From Oscillospiraceae bacterium (GTDB taxonomy: Bacteria > Bacillota > Clostridia > Oscillospirales > Oscillospiraceae), in contig JAFZOI010000013.1 in NCBI GenBank assembly GCA_017550645.1, positions 1-64,000 on the forward strand: a stretch of 64,000 nucleotides of DNA, written 5' to 3'. This document shows positions 55,205 through 63,024 of this stretch, in pieces. The number at the start of each line of letters is the position of its first letter. Position 1 is the first letter of the stretch. The translations under genes and the position numbers were made by a program. Below the pieces are notes generated by a model. That model saw nothing but the letters and a program-made list of their open reading frames with translations. It did not search any database and was not told the DNA's origin.

Positions 55205-56449
55205 CTATCTGATCTGTCCTGTGCCGCGTATCCTGTATTTGCTGCTCGTAAGCTCCGCGAGCCCCATCGGACCGCGGGCATGAAGCTTCTGAGTGGATAT
55301 CCCGAGCTCGGCTCCGAGGCCGAATTCTCCCCCGTCGGTAAATCGCGTCGAAGCGTTTACGTACACGGCCGCGGCGTCCACCTCACGGAGAAATCTCTCC
55401 GCGACGGACTCGTCCCGCGTGACGACAGCTTCGGAGTGACCCGTCCCGTGCTCGGCTATGAACGCGATGGCTTCGTCCGGTCCGGAAACGACCTTTATCG
55501 CAAGGATATAATCGAGAAACTCCGTATCAAAGTCCTCAGGAGCTGCAGGTACGGCGTTCGGAAGGACGGCGCAGGCTTTTTCGTCTCCGAGCAGCTTGAC
55601 GGAGTATTCGGCCATGGCTTCGGCGGCCATAGGCAGGAATTTTCCGGCTATCTCTTCATCGACGAGCAGGCACTCGGCGGCGTTGCATACGCTCGGGCGC
55701 GAGCACTTCGCGTTTTTGATGATATTTGCGGCCATTTCGAGGTCCGCGGTCTTCTCTACGTAGACGTGGCATATGCCGACGCCGGTCTCGATGACGGGGA
55801 CCTTTGAGTTTTCAACGACGCTCTTTATGAGCCCGGCCCCGCCGCGCGGAATGAGTACGTCGAGCCTGCCTACGAGACCCATCATCTCCTTCGCGCTCTC
55901 GCGCGAAGTGTCTTCGACAAAGCAGATGCAGTCTGCCGGAAGGTTCTGTTCCTCGAGCGCATGACGCATGACGCGCGCTATCGCGCCGCTGGAGCGCACG
56001 GCTTCCTTGCCGCCGCGCAGGAGCACGGCGTTGCCCGATTTGAAGCAGAGAGCCCCCGCGTCGGCGGTGACGTTGGGGCGCGCTTCATAGATTATCCCTA
56101 CCACGCCGAGCGGGACGGAGACCTTTTCTATGACGAGTCCGTTCGGCCTGACGGTGCGGCTTAGCAGCTTCCCCGTCGGGTCCGGAAGCGCCGCGACCTG
56201 ATCCACGCCGTCCGCCATGCTCTCGATGCGATCGGATGTGAGTCTGAGCCTGTCCGCCATAGCGGGAGAAATGCCCGCCTTCTCGGCGGCGGCGATATCT
56301 TCGTCGTTAGCTTTAAGGATCACGTCCTTCGACGCGCGCAGATCGGCTGATATCGCATGAAGAGCCTCGTTCTTTTTTTCTTCCGGAAGATTTGCTATCT
56401 CGCGGGAGGCTTTTCTCGCTCTGTCGGCAAGAAGCTGCATTTCAGTCAT
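55205..56449 (-). CDS. proA: Glutamate-5-semialdehyde dehydrogenase (gamma-glutamyl phosphate reductase)
   Basis: This 414-aa member of the aldehyde dehydrogenase superfamily has VPLGVVGIIYEARPNVT, LRGGKEA, IPRGGAGLIK and the cysteine in SVCNAAECLLVD. It reduces gamma-glutamyl phosphate with NADPH in proline synthesis. It overlaps proB by 8 bases and ends before a terminator. Confidence 0.96.
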   Translation of the reverse strand: MTEMQLLADRARKASREIANLPEEKKNEALHAISADLRASKDVILKANDEDIAAAEKAGISPAMADRLRLTSDRIESMADGVDQVAALPDPTGKLLSRTVRPNGLVIEKVSVPLGVVGIIYEARPNVTADAGALCFKSGNAVLLRGGKEAVRSSGAIARVMRHALEEQNLPADCICFVEDTSRESAKEMMGLVGRLDVLIPRGGAGLIKSVVENSKVPVIETGVGICHVYVEKTADLEMAANIIKNAKCSRPSVCNAAECLLVDEEIAGKFLPMAAEAMAEYSVKLLGDEKACAVLPNAVPAAPEDFDTEFLDYILAIKVVSGPDEAIAFIAEHGTGHSEAVVTRDESVAERFLREVDAAAVYVNASTRFTDGGEFGLGAELGISTQKLHARGPMGLAELTSSKYRIRGTGQIR

Positions 56450-57236
56450 GTTTTTTCCCTCCGGCCGTAAACAGCGTTCCTACGCTCTTCCCGTCCGCGA
56501 TATCATATATCGCGTCCATATTCGCGCCGGAAATGACGTATGTGTCTATCCCGCGCGCCGTCGCGTATTCGGCCGCCTTTATTTTTGAGGCCATTCCGCC
56601 CGTTCCCCATTTGGAGGCTTCGCCGCCCACGTATGAATAGAGCTCGCTCGTAACGTTATCTACGCGCGTTATAAGGCGGCTGGCAGGGTCTTTCGGATTG
56701 CCGTCATAAAGCCCGTCGATGTCGGTCATGATGACGAGCCTGTCCGCTCCGCAAAAGCCGGCCACGACGGCGGAGAGAGAATCGTTGTCGCCGAGCGTCT
56801 TAAGATGGCCCGTCTCGATCTCGGCCGAGGATACGGAGTCGTTTTCGTTCACTACGGGAATGACTCCGAGCTCGAGCAGAGAATCGAACGTGCGGGCAAG
56901 GTTTTCCCTGCCGAGTTCGTTTTCCACATCCTCGTCCGTCAGCAGAATCTGCGCGACCGTCTGACCATACTCGGAAAAGGATTTGTCGTACAGATGCATC
57001 AGCTCGCACTGCCCGACGGCCGCAGCCGCCTGCTTATAGCGAAGCTCGGTCGGGCGGGAGGCCATGCCGAGTTTCTTTGTCCCGACGCCTATCGCGCCGG
57101 AGCTTACAAGGACTATCTCGTTGCCCGCCGAGCGCATGTCGGAGAGCACTCTCGCGAGCCTGTCGAGAGTGCGCAGATCGGGCAGGCCGCTCTCGCGGAT
57201 AAGGGTCGAAGTACCGACCTTGAAAACATATCTCAT
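56442..57236 (-). CDS. proB: Glutamate 5-kinase
   Basis: This 264-aa amino acid kinase contains FKVGTSTLIRESG, VLVSSGAIGVGTKKLG, PVVNENDSVSS and TDIDGLYDGNP. It makes gamma-glutamyl phosphate. It has no C-terminal PUA domain, unlike the ~367-residue E. coli enzyme; short forms are common in Bacillota. The start at 57236 gives the usual N-terminus; 57287 is an upstream open-frame ATG without support. Confidence 0.95.
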   Translation of the reverse strand: MRYVFKVGTSTLIRESGLPDLRTLDRLARVLSDMRSAGNEIVLVSSGAIGVGTKKLGMASRPTELRYKQAAAAVGQCELMHLYDKSFSEYGQTVAQILLTDEDVENELGRENLARTFDSLLELGVIPVVNENDSVSSAEIETGHLKTLGDNDSLSAVVAGFCGADRLVIMTDIDGLYDGNPKDPASRLITRVDNVTSELYSYVGGEASKWGTGGMASKIKAAEYATARGIDTYVISGANMDAIYDIADGKSVGTLFTAGGKKHD

Positions 57237-57250
57237 TTCATCACCAGCCG

Positions 57251-58132
57251 TCAGTTTATCCTTACGGTGAGCTCGTCGGTCAGCCATTCGAGGAAGCCCG
57301 TATCCTCAAATCCGGCGCGCAGAGCGGTCTTCGCGTCGGAGGCGAGATCGGCCGCGACGAGCGAGGCTTTCTCCGTCCCGAGAAGGGACGCGAACGTGAC
57401 GCGGCCCCTTTTCTCATCCGAGCCCACGTCTTTCCCGATGACTTTTTCCTCGCCGATGACGTCGAGGATGTCGTCGCGTATCTGGAAGGCAAGGCCGAGC
57501 GCTTCGCCGAATTTGCCCGCGGCCGTCATGCGTTCGTCAAAAGCTCCGGCGGCGGCGCAGCCCATCATGCAGGCGGCGCTTATCAGAGCGGAGGTCTTGA
57601 ATCTGTTTATCCGCAGCAGAGCGCCGACGTCCTGCTTCTTCCCCTCTCCGGCAATATCGAGGTACTGCCCGGAGCAGATGCCGTTTATCCCGGCCGCGGA
57701 TGAAAGGATGCGGATCGCCTCCACGCGGCAGGCGTCAGGAAGCTTCGCCTGCGCTATCAGCAAAAACGCCTCTGCCTGAAGCGCGTCGCCGGAGAGAAGA
57801 GCCTGCCACTCCCCGAACTTTTTATGATTCGTCGGGATGCCCCTGCGCAGATCGTCGTCGTCCATGCAGGGCAGATCGTCGTGGATGAGCGAATACGTGT
57901 GCAGAAGCTCGACCGAGCAGGCGACGTCGAGTGCGTCTGCGCACCCGCAAAGACGCGCGAATTCGAGCGCGAACACGGGTCTGAGCCTTTTGCCGCCGGC
58001 AAGAAGGCTGTATCGCATTGAGACGCCGAGAGGGGCTATATCGTCGTCCATATCGGCAAAGAGCTCTCCCAGCCTCTTTTCCGTCAGGGCTCTGTACTCT
58101 TCAAGTCTGGCCTTGTATTCATCGGTCTTCAT
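57251..58132 (-). CDS. ispA: Polyprenyl synthetase (farnesyl diphosphate synthase-like)
   Basis: This 293-aa short-chain trans-prenyltransferase has the first Asp-rich motif in LIHDDLPCMDDDDLRRG and the second in QIRDDILDVIGE. It condenses isopentenyl diphosphate with dimethylallyl or geranyl diphosphate. It overlaps xseB by 14 bases. In many Clostridia dxs follows here; in this genome proB follows. Confidence 0.93.
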   Translation of the reverse strand: MKTDEYKARLEEYRALTEKRLGELFADMDDDIAPLGVSMRYSLLAGGKRLRPVFALEFARLCGCADALDVACSVELLHTYSLIHDDLPCMDDDDLRRGIPTNHKKFGEWQALLSGDALQAEAFLLIAQAKLPDACRVEAIRILSSAAGINGICSGQYLDIAGEGKKQDVGALLRINRFKTSALISAACMMGCAAAGAFDERMTAAGKFGEALGLAFQIRDDILDVIGEEKVIGKDVGSDEKRGRVTFASLLGTEKASLVAADLASDAKTALRAGFEDTGFLEWLTDELTVRIN

Positions 58133-58349
58133 CGAGAAACACCGCCTCTTCCGGTTCTCCGTCGGGGCCCTTGACGAGCTTTACGATGACCTGCTCGGCA
58201 TTTTCAAGCATATTCTCGCACGTGCGTATGAGCGCGGAGCCTTCTTCAAAGAGCTTCAGCGCCTCCTCGAGAGGCGTGTCGCCGCGCTCGAGCAAGGCGA
58301 CTATCTCTTCAAGCCTCGCCATTGATTTTTCAAAGGTCGGAGTATCCAT
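58119..58349 (-). CDS. xseB: Exodeoxyribonuclease VII small subunit
   Basis: This 76-aa protein contains TFEKSMARLEEIVALLERGDTPLEEALKLFEEG, the two-helix XseB core. It pairs with XseA to degrade single-stranded DNA. Starts at 58358 and 58349 are both possible; the second has AAAGGA about 8 bases upstream. The xseA stop overlaps the start region, so translation is coupled. Confidence 0.94.
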   Translation of the reverse strand: MDTPTFEKSMARLEEIVALLERGDTPLEEALKLFEEGSALIRTCENMLENAEQVIVKLVKGPDGEPEEAVFLDEDR

Positions 58350-58350
58350 A

Positions 58351-59556
58351 TCATGCATCCTTTCTGTCGCTGACCGTGCAGTCGAGCGAACCCTTGGACA
58401 GACGTACGCTGAGTCTGTCCCCTATCTCCACGTCAGATGAGCTCGTTATTGTCCTTCCCGTCTCGTCCGTCACGACGCCGTATCCGCGCGCAAGAGTCTT
58501 GAGCGGACTGAGCGCGTCGAGCGAGGCGGCCATTTTGAGGAACGAAGCGCGTTTATCGGACAGAAGCGCTCTGCATGAAGCCGCCGCGGCAGTAGTAAGG
58601 CCGTCGAGAGCGACGCGCCTGTCGCGGACTATGCTCATGGGGTCTTTGAACGCGCCGGTATTTTTGATCCTGTCGAGCCTGGCCGCGTTTTTTTCGGTCA
58701 GTCTGTGCATCGCCTTGCGCATGCGGACCGTATCCGACGCAAGAGAGGTCATTATCTCGGCTCTGTCCGGAACGGCGAGCTCTGCGCCGTTAGAGGGCGT
58801 AGCGGCGCGCACGTCGGCGACGTAATCGCAGATGGTGACGTCCGGCTCGTGCCCGACGGCGGAGATGACCGGGATCTCGGAAGCGAAGACGGCGCGGGCC
58901 ACGCGCTCGTCATTGAAGGCCCAGAGGTCCTCTATCGAGCCGCCTCCCCTGCCCGTGATTATAAGGTCGGCGACCTTATGGACATTGGCGTATCTTATCG
59001 CTCCGACGATCTCGGGCGGCGCTTCGACGCCCTGAACGCGCACGGGCATCACTATGACCTTACTCAACGGAAAGCGTTTCCCGAGGATACGTATCATATC
59101 ATGGACCGCGGCTCCGGAGCCCGACGTTATGAGCGCTATCCTCGCCGGATACTTAGGAATGGGCTTTTTCAGGCTCCTGTCGAAAAGGCCTTCGGCATTG
59201 AGCTTCGTCTTCAGCTGCTCGAAGGCGACGTAGAGGTCGCCGACGCCGACAGGAGTAAGGCCGGAGCAGTAGAGCTGATATTTCCCGTCTCTCGGGTATA
59301 CCGTCACGCGTCCGAACGCGACGACCTTCATCCCGTCTTCCGGTCTGAAACGAAGAGACGACGCATCGCGCCTGAACATGACGCAGCTGATCGCCGCGTC
59401 CTTGTCTTTTATCGTAAAATAGTGGTGCCCGGAGCTGTAAACCTTATAATTCGAAAGCTCCCCTCGCACGTATATCCCGGCAAGCGCCGGATCTGAGTCG
59501 AGCAGTTGTTTTATATAAGCGTTGAGCTCGGAAACGTCATATATCCTGTCGCTCAT
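58351..59556 (-). CDS. xseA: Exodeoxyribonuclease VII large subunit
   Basis: This 401-aa protein has the OB-fold N-terminus (VSELNAYIKQLLDSDPALAGIYVRGELSN) and the catalytic region with GRGGGSIEDLWAFNDE and SAVGHEPDVTICDYVADVRAATPS. It forms ExoVII with XseB. It overlaps the upstream TsaD-like gene by 4 bases. Confidence 0.96.
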   Translation of the reverse strand: MSDRIYDVSELNAYIKQLLDSDPALAGIYVRGELSNYKVYSSGHHYFTIKDKDAAISCVMFRRDASSLRFRPEDGMKVVAFGRVTVYPRDGKYQLYCSGLTPVGVGDLYVAFEQLKTKLNAEGLFDRSLKKPIPKYPARIALITSGSGAAVHDMIRILGKRFPLSKVIVMPVRVQGVEAPPEIVGAIRYANVHKVADLIITGRGGGSIEDLWAFNDERVARAVFASEIPVISAVGHEPDVTICDYVADVRAATPSNGAELAVPDRAEIMTSLASDTVRMRKAMHRLTEKNAARLDRIKNTGAFKDPMSIVRDRRVALDGLTTAAAASCRALLSDKRASFLKMAASLDALSPLKTLARGYGVVTDETGRTITSSSDVEIGDRLSVRLSKGSLDCTVSDRKDA

Positions 59557-60479
59557 TTATCCACCGCCCTGTAAGTCAAAATGGCGATACCAAGCGCGTT
59601 GTCGGAGGCAAAACGCGGCTCCGGGAAAATGCCGAAATCGGCTATACTGCGCAAAACGCCGCTGCCGGAGACGCCGCCGGAAAAAAGCACCGGCATATCG
59701 CCGAACTGCCGGAGCGCGTTTTCCGTAGCGCGGATAACGGCGCGTGATATCGTATTTAGTGCCGCCGCGGCGACGATAGCAATTCCGGCGCCGGAATCCG
59801 AGAGCGCGGCGAGCTTGTTTTCCATTCCGGAAAGAGAGAACTCCATGCCTTCGACCCTGACTCGGAAAGACTCAGAATTATCAGGATCGGCCGCGGCGTC
59901 GAGCGCCTTGCCCGCCGGAAAAGCGACGCCGAGGCGCTTGCCCGTCCTGTCGAGAAGCTGGCCGGCGGAAATGTCCTTCGTCCCGCCTATCTTCCCGCAG
60001 GTCACGCCCCTCCTGCCGTCGGGTCTGACGAGAAGGAGCTCTGTCGTACCTCCGGAGAGATGCCACGCGAGAAACGGCGCGTCAAGAAGCTCAGGTCTGC
60101 CCGCAGACCACGCGGCCGCGGCGACATGGCCCTGCTGATGTGTAAAGAGCAGGCACGGCACGCCGAAAAGCGCCGCGGCGCTCCTTGCGGCAGCCGTTCC
60201 GACGAGAAAGCAGGGCATATAGGATCCCTCGGCCTCTCGCGGGCGATCGGACGCCCCGACTGCGCGAGGAGTCATTTTCCCGAGCTGCTCGACAAGTTCC
60301 GGCAGGGCGCGGGTATGATGAAAGACCGCGTCGCTCTGGCGCAGTCCGAGTTGCCCCTCGCCGACCGGCAGAAGCCTTGCGCGGTCTGTTTCGTCTATGC
60401 CGTCGTAGGCGCAGACGGAGGTAGTATAGTTGCTTGTATCGAATGCCAGACAGGCACGGTCAGTCAACGTTCTTTTCAC
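59553..60479 (-). CDS. TsaD-like glycoprotease family protein (second-type, in nusB-xseA context)
   Basis: This 308-aa protein belongs to the Kae1/TsaD/Qri7 fold: FDTSNYTTSVCAYDG, the metal motif HQQGHVAAA (HxxxH), LSGGTTELLLV and SGGVSGSGVL. True TsaD makes tRNA t6A, but this form is shorter, keeps an altered HQQGH in place of HMEGH, and is typically found beside xseA in Clostridia as an extra copy. Function is unknown. The GTG at 60479 overlaps nusB by 20 bases; a TTG at 60467 with AAGGG upstream is an alternative start. Confidence 0.8.
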   Translation of the reverse strand: MKRTLTDRACLAFDTSNYTTSVCAYDGIDETDRARLLPVGEGQLGLRQSDAVFHHTRALPELVEQLGKMTPRAVGASDRPREAEGSYMPCFLVGTAAARSAAALFGVPCLLFTHQQGHVAAAAWSAGRPELLDAPFLAWHLSGGTTELLLVRPDGRRGVTCGKIGGTKDISAGQLLDRTGKRLGVAFPAGKALDAAADPDNSESFRVRVEGMEFSLSGMENKLAALSDSGAGIAIVAAAALNTISRAVIRATENALRQFGDMPVLFSGGVSGSGVLRSIADFGIFPEPRFASDNALGIAILTYRAVDK

Positions 60480-60912
60480 CCTTGATATACGAGCCGAGGA
60501 TGCCGTTTACGAACGAAGCGACCTCCTTGTCCTCGTATTTTTTCGTAAGCTCTACCGCCTCGTTGACCGAGGCGGCGTCGGGAATATCGGGCATATAGAG
60601 TATCTCATACATGCAGATGCGCATAATGGCTACGGCGACGCGGGATATGCGCCCCATGCGCCAGCCTTTTGAATACTTCTCTATATACGAATCGAGCTCC
60701 GGCAGATGCTCGCATACGCCTGTCGTCATCTCGCGGATGTACTCCATCTGCTTTTCGTCGGGGTATTCGGAATACAGTTCGTCCTCCTGCGCGAGCGTCG
60801 CATAGTATTCAGGATCGAATACCGTGTCGAGCATCTCCTGCGCGGAAAGGCCGTTCAGGCCCGCCTCAAAGGAAAGGTGGACGGCTATTTCTCTTGCTGC
60901 GGTTCTCGTCAT
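60460..60912 (-). CDS. nusB: Transcription antitermination factor NusB
   Basis: This 150-aa protein has the all-helical NusB fold, with TRTAAREIAVHLSFEAG at the start and ISRVAVAIMRICMYEILYM plus AASVNEAVELTKKYED near the C-terminus. It binds boxA in rRNA operons with NusE. It follows the Asp23 gene after 82 bases containing a hairpin. Confidence 0.94.
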   Translation of the reverse strand: MTRTAAREIAVHLSFEAGLNGLSAQEMLDTVFDPEYYATLAQEDELYSEYPDEKQMEYIREMTTGVCEHLPELDSYIEKYSKGWRMGRISRVAVAIMRICMYEILYMPDIPDAASVNEAVELTKKYEDKEVASFVNGILGSYIKGEKNVD

Positions 60913-60957
60913 ATGCGCCTCCGGCCGCGAAGCGGCAATTTCCAGCTATAATAATTC

Positions 60958-60980
60958 GGCGGGGGAAGAGCTCCCCCGCC
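60958..60980 (-). terminator. Weak terminator or hairpin between asp23-like gene and nusB
   Basis: A 9-bp GC-rich stem (GGCGGGGGA/TCCCCCGCC) lies 15 bases past the Asp23 stop on the minus strand, but it is followed by GAATTATTAT without a T-tract. It may only attenuate read-through to nusB. Confidence 0.45.
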
Positions 60981-60994
60981 TGCGTATCCCGGTC

Positions 60995-61372
60995 TCAGTT
61001 CTCTGCCTTACGGAAAGAGATCGAGCTCACGTGGACGTTGACGGCGCTGACCTTGACGCCGGTCATGGATTCGACCGCTTCGGTCACGGAAGTCTGCACG
61101 TTCTCTGCGACGGAATTGACTCCGTATCCGTATGCTACGGAAATATGCGCGGTGATGACTATTCTGTCTTCCGCTATGTCGACCGTAACGCCTCTGGGAG
61201 CGTTCTTCTTTCCGAACAGTTCCGCTATATCTTTTCCGAGGGTGTTCGTCAGGGCGGCGACCCCTTCCACCTGGCCTATCGCCTCTGTGGCTATAGTTGC
61301 GACGACGTCTTCGGAGATATTGATCGTGCCGCCGTTATCTTCAATGGTTATGTAGTCTTTCGATTCGCTCAC
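60995..61372 (-). CDS. Asp23/Gls24 family envelope stress protein
   Basis: This 125-aa protein has the family core (NGGTINISEDVVATIATEAIGQVEGVAAL and VNSVAENVQTSVTEAVESMTG). Members tether to or work with membrane partners in cell-envelope stress, and also occur next to nusB in Clostridia. I start at GTG 61372, since AAGGAGGTG is 6 bases upstream; the open frame to 61411 lacks a site. Confidence 0.9.
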   Translation of the reverse strand: MSESKDYITIEDNGGTINISEDVVATIATEAIGQVEGVAALTNTLGKDIAELFGKKNAPRGVTVDIAEDRIVITAHISVAYGYGVNSVAENVQTSVTEAVESMTGVKVSAVNVHVSSISFRKAEN

Positions 61373-61431
61373 TTCGGACACCTCCTTGTTGGTTCCGTGA
61401 TATTTTAACACATTCTTTCGGAAAAATAAAG

Positions 61432-61995
61432 CTATTTCACCTCAATTATTTTGATTTGCCCCATGGCGAGATCCGTTTCGGTAAGCGCTATATCGGTTAT
61501 GCGCGAAACAGACGCGCTGCTCAGCCCCTCCGGCGGCGCGGGGACCGCGACAATGAGAGAATCCTCGCTCAAAAACGCGACGCACTCGGTAAATCCTTTT
61601 GCCATGACGAGCGTCTCGATCTCCGCCTCCTTTACGCTTGCCTGCGCGAGAGCGGATATCTCGTCGAGAGTTTTGTCGTTGGCCTCCTGCGATACCGTCT
61701 CAAGGTCGAGCGCCTCGCGCAGTACGCTGACGGCGCTGTCTCTCGCCTGCTGTCTGGTGAGCCTCGCGGTGGCAAAATAGTCGTTTATCTGCGCCTGCGT
61801 CGGCAGAGACGGCTCTGCGCTGTCGTCAACGTAGAAAAGCCCCGCGTCCTGCGCGGAAGCCTCCGCCTGCGCCTTTACGGCCTCCTCCGCCTTATCCCCC
61901 GCTCCGCCATACGTCCAATTGAGGTATACTGCGACGCATACGAACATGATAACGGTCAGGATTATCGCGTTTCTCTTAAAGACCTTTGATTTCAT
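61432..61995 (-). CDS. spoIIIAH: Stage III sporulation protein AH (SpoIIIAH-like)
   Basis: This 187-aa protein has a signal-anchor helix (AIILTVIMFVCVAVYLNW) and a soluble domain with a long helical stretch and a C-terminal region (VMAKGFTECVAFLSEDSLIVAV) like SpoIIIAH. SpoIIIAH binds SpoIIQ to bridge the mother cell and forespore. It starts at the ATG at 61995, with AAGGAGAATGG upstream. It is the last spoIIIA gene here. Confidence 0.93.
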   Translation of the reverse strand: MKSKVFKRNAIILTVIMFVCVAVYLNWTYGGAGDKAEEAVKAQAEASAQDAGLFYVDDSAEPSLPTQAQINDYFATARLTRQQARDSAVSVLREALDLETVSQEANDKTLDEISALAQASVKEAEIETLVMAKGFTECVAFLSEDSLIVAVPAPPEGLSSASVSRITDIALTETDLAMGQIKIIEVK

Positions 61996-62018
61996 CTTCC
62001 ATTCTCCTTTATGAAAAC

Positions 62019-62555
62019 TCATTTTCCTTTAACGACTGTTATTTTATCTGCCGAGAGGCCGGTCAGAGACATGACGGCCTGCGTCACGGCGAGCTTAACG
62101 GATGCGTCCGCGCTCTCGGTTATCACGAGCGCGCCGAGGTACTCCGGATAATCATACCGCAAGGTGAGCGCCGACTGGTTCCCGGAGCCGCTCTGCAGCT
62201 TTACCGACGTTCTTGCCGAGGAGGTCGAAGCGTCGTCTCCGCGGCTCGAATGCTCAAATTTCTCATCTTCCGCCACCTCGCGCCTGACGCCGCTTTTGAG
62301 CGTGAGCAGGATGGTCACCTTTCCCGCGCCGTCGATACGGGACAGGGCCTGCGCGATCTTCTCTTCCTCGTCGGCGAGCGAAAACTCCGGGGCATCAAAC
62401 TCTGTTTTGGCCGCAGGCGCGGACTTCGTGCTCTTCGGAAGAAGCGCAAGCAGAAGTATTCCCGCGGCGAGCCCGATAAGGAGCGCTTTGTTACCCTTTA
62501 GCTTTTCGAGCAGGGTCTTTTTAAGTCCTTTCAGATCGGTTGCCATGATCTCCAT
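62019..62555 (-). CDS. spoIIIAG: Stage III sporulation protein AG
   Basis: This 178-aa protein has one membrane helix (ALLIGLAAGILLLALLP) and a ring-forming domain with KVTILLTLKSGVRREV, PEYLGALVITESAD and AVMSLTGLSADKITVVKG. It forms the SpoIIIA-SpoIIQ channel ring. The ATG at 62555 follows the spoIIIAF stop closely; 62546 is an alternative start. Confidence 0.93.
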   Translation of the reverse strand: MEIMATDLKGLKKTLLEKLKGNKALLIGLAAGILLLALLPKSTKSAPAAKTEFDAPEFSLADEEEKIAQALSRIDGAGKVTILLTLKSGVRREVAEDEKFEHSSRGDDASTSSARTSVKLQSGSGNQSALTLRYDYPEYLGALVITESADASVKLAVTQAVMSLTGLSADKITVVKGK

Positions 62556-62556
62556 G

Positions 62557-63024
62557 TTATCCCCAGTACTGCCGTGAGAGCGGTATGCCGAGATCACGCT
62601 CTATAGTCTCGGACAGGACGAATCTCACGGCGCCGCCGCAGTCGGATATGACCCGGCATGAATACGGCGTAAGGTCCTCTTTGAGGGCCACGCTCGCCTC
62701 GGCTTCCGCTCCGAGTTCCGCGGCTTTGCTCAATATATATGCCCGGCACTGCTCCTCTATGATAGCGCGGTTCAACTCTTCGTTTTTCTGTTCAAGTACG
62801 CCCGCGCGATACGACCCCTGTTCCCTGAAAGCATCGAGGGAAAATGAAGAACCGGCAAGACCGGAGAGCGGCGACAGCAGGACGGCCGCAGCCAGAAACG
62901 AACAGCAGAGCGCCACGACGCGCTTCATTTTGGGCGACAGCGTGACGGAGAGAGCTATCGCGCTCAGTACGGAAGCTCCGATCAATTTGAATATCCAGCC
63001 GCGCAGAGCGTCGAGCATGGTCAT
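62557..63024 (-). CDS. spoIIIAF: Stage III sporulation protein AF
   Basis: This 155-aa protein starts MTMLDALRGWIFKLIGASVLS, with two membrane helices and a soluble domain. The open frame reads on upstream to 63792, but that part lies antisense-shifted inside spoIIIAE and is not used; the ATG at 63024 overlaps the spoIIIAE stop by 4 bases (ATGA). It helps assemble the channel across the septal membranes. Confidence 0.88.
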   Translation of the reverse strand: MTMLDALRGWIFKLIGASVLSAIALSVTLSPKMKRVVALCCSFLAAAVLLSPLSGLAGSSFSLDAFREQGSYRAGVLEQKNEELNRAIIEEQCRAYILSKAAELGAEAEASVALKEDLTPYSCRVISDCGGAVRFVLSETIERDLGIPLSRQYWG

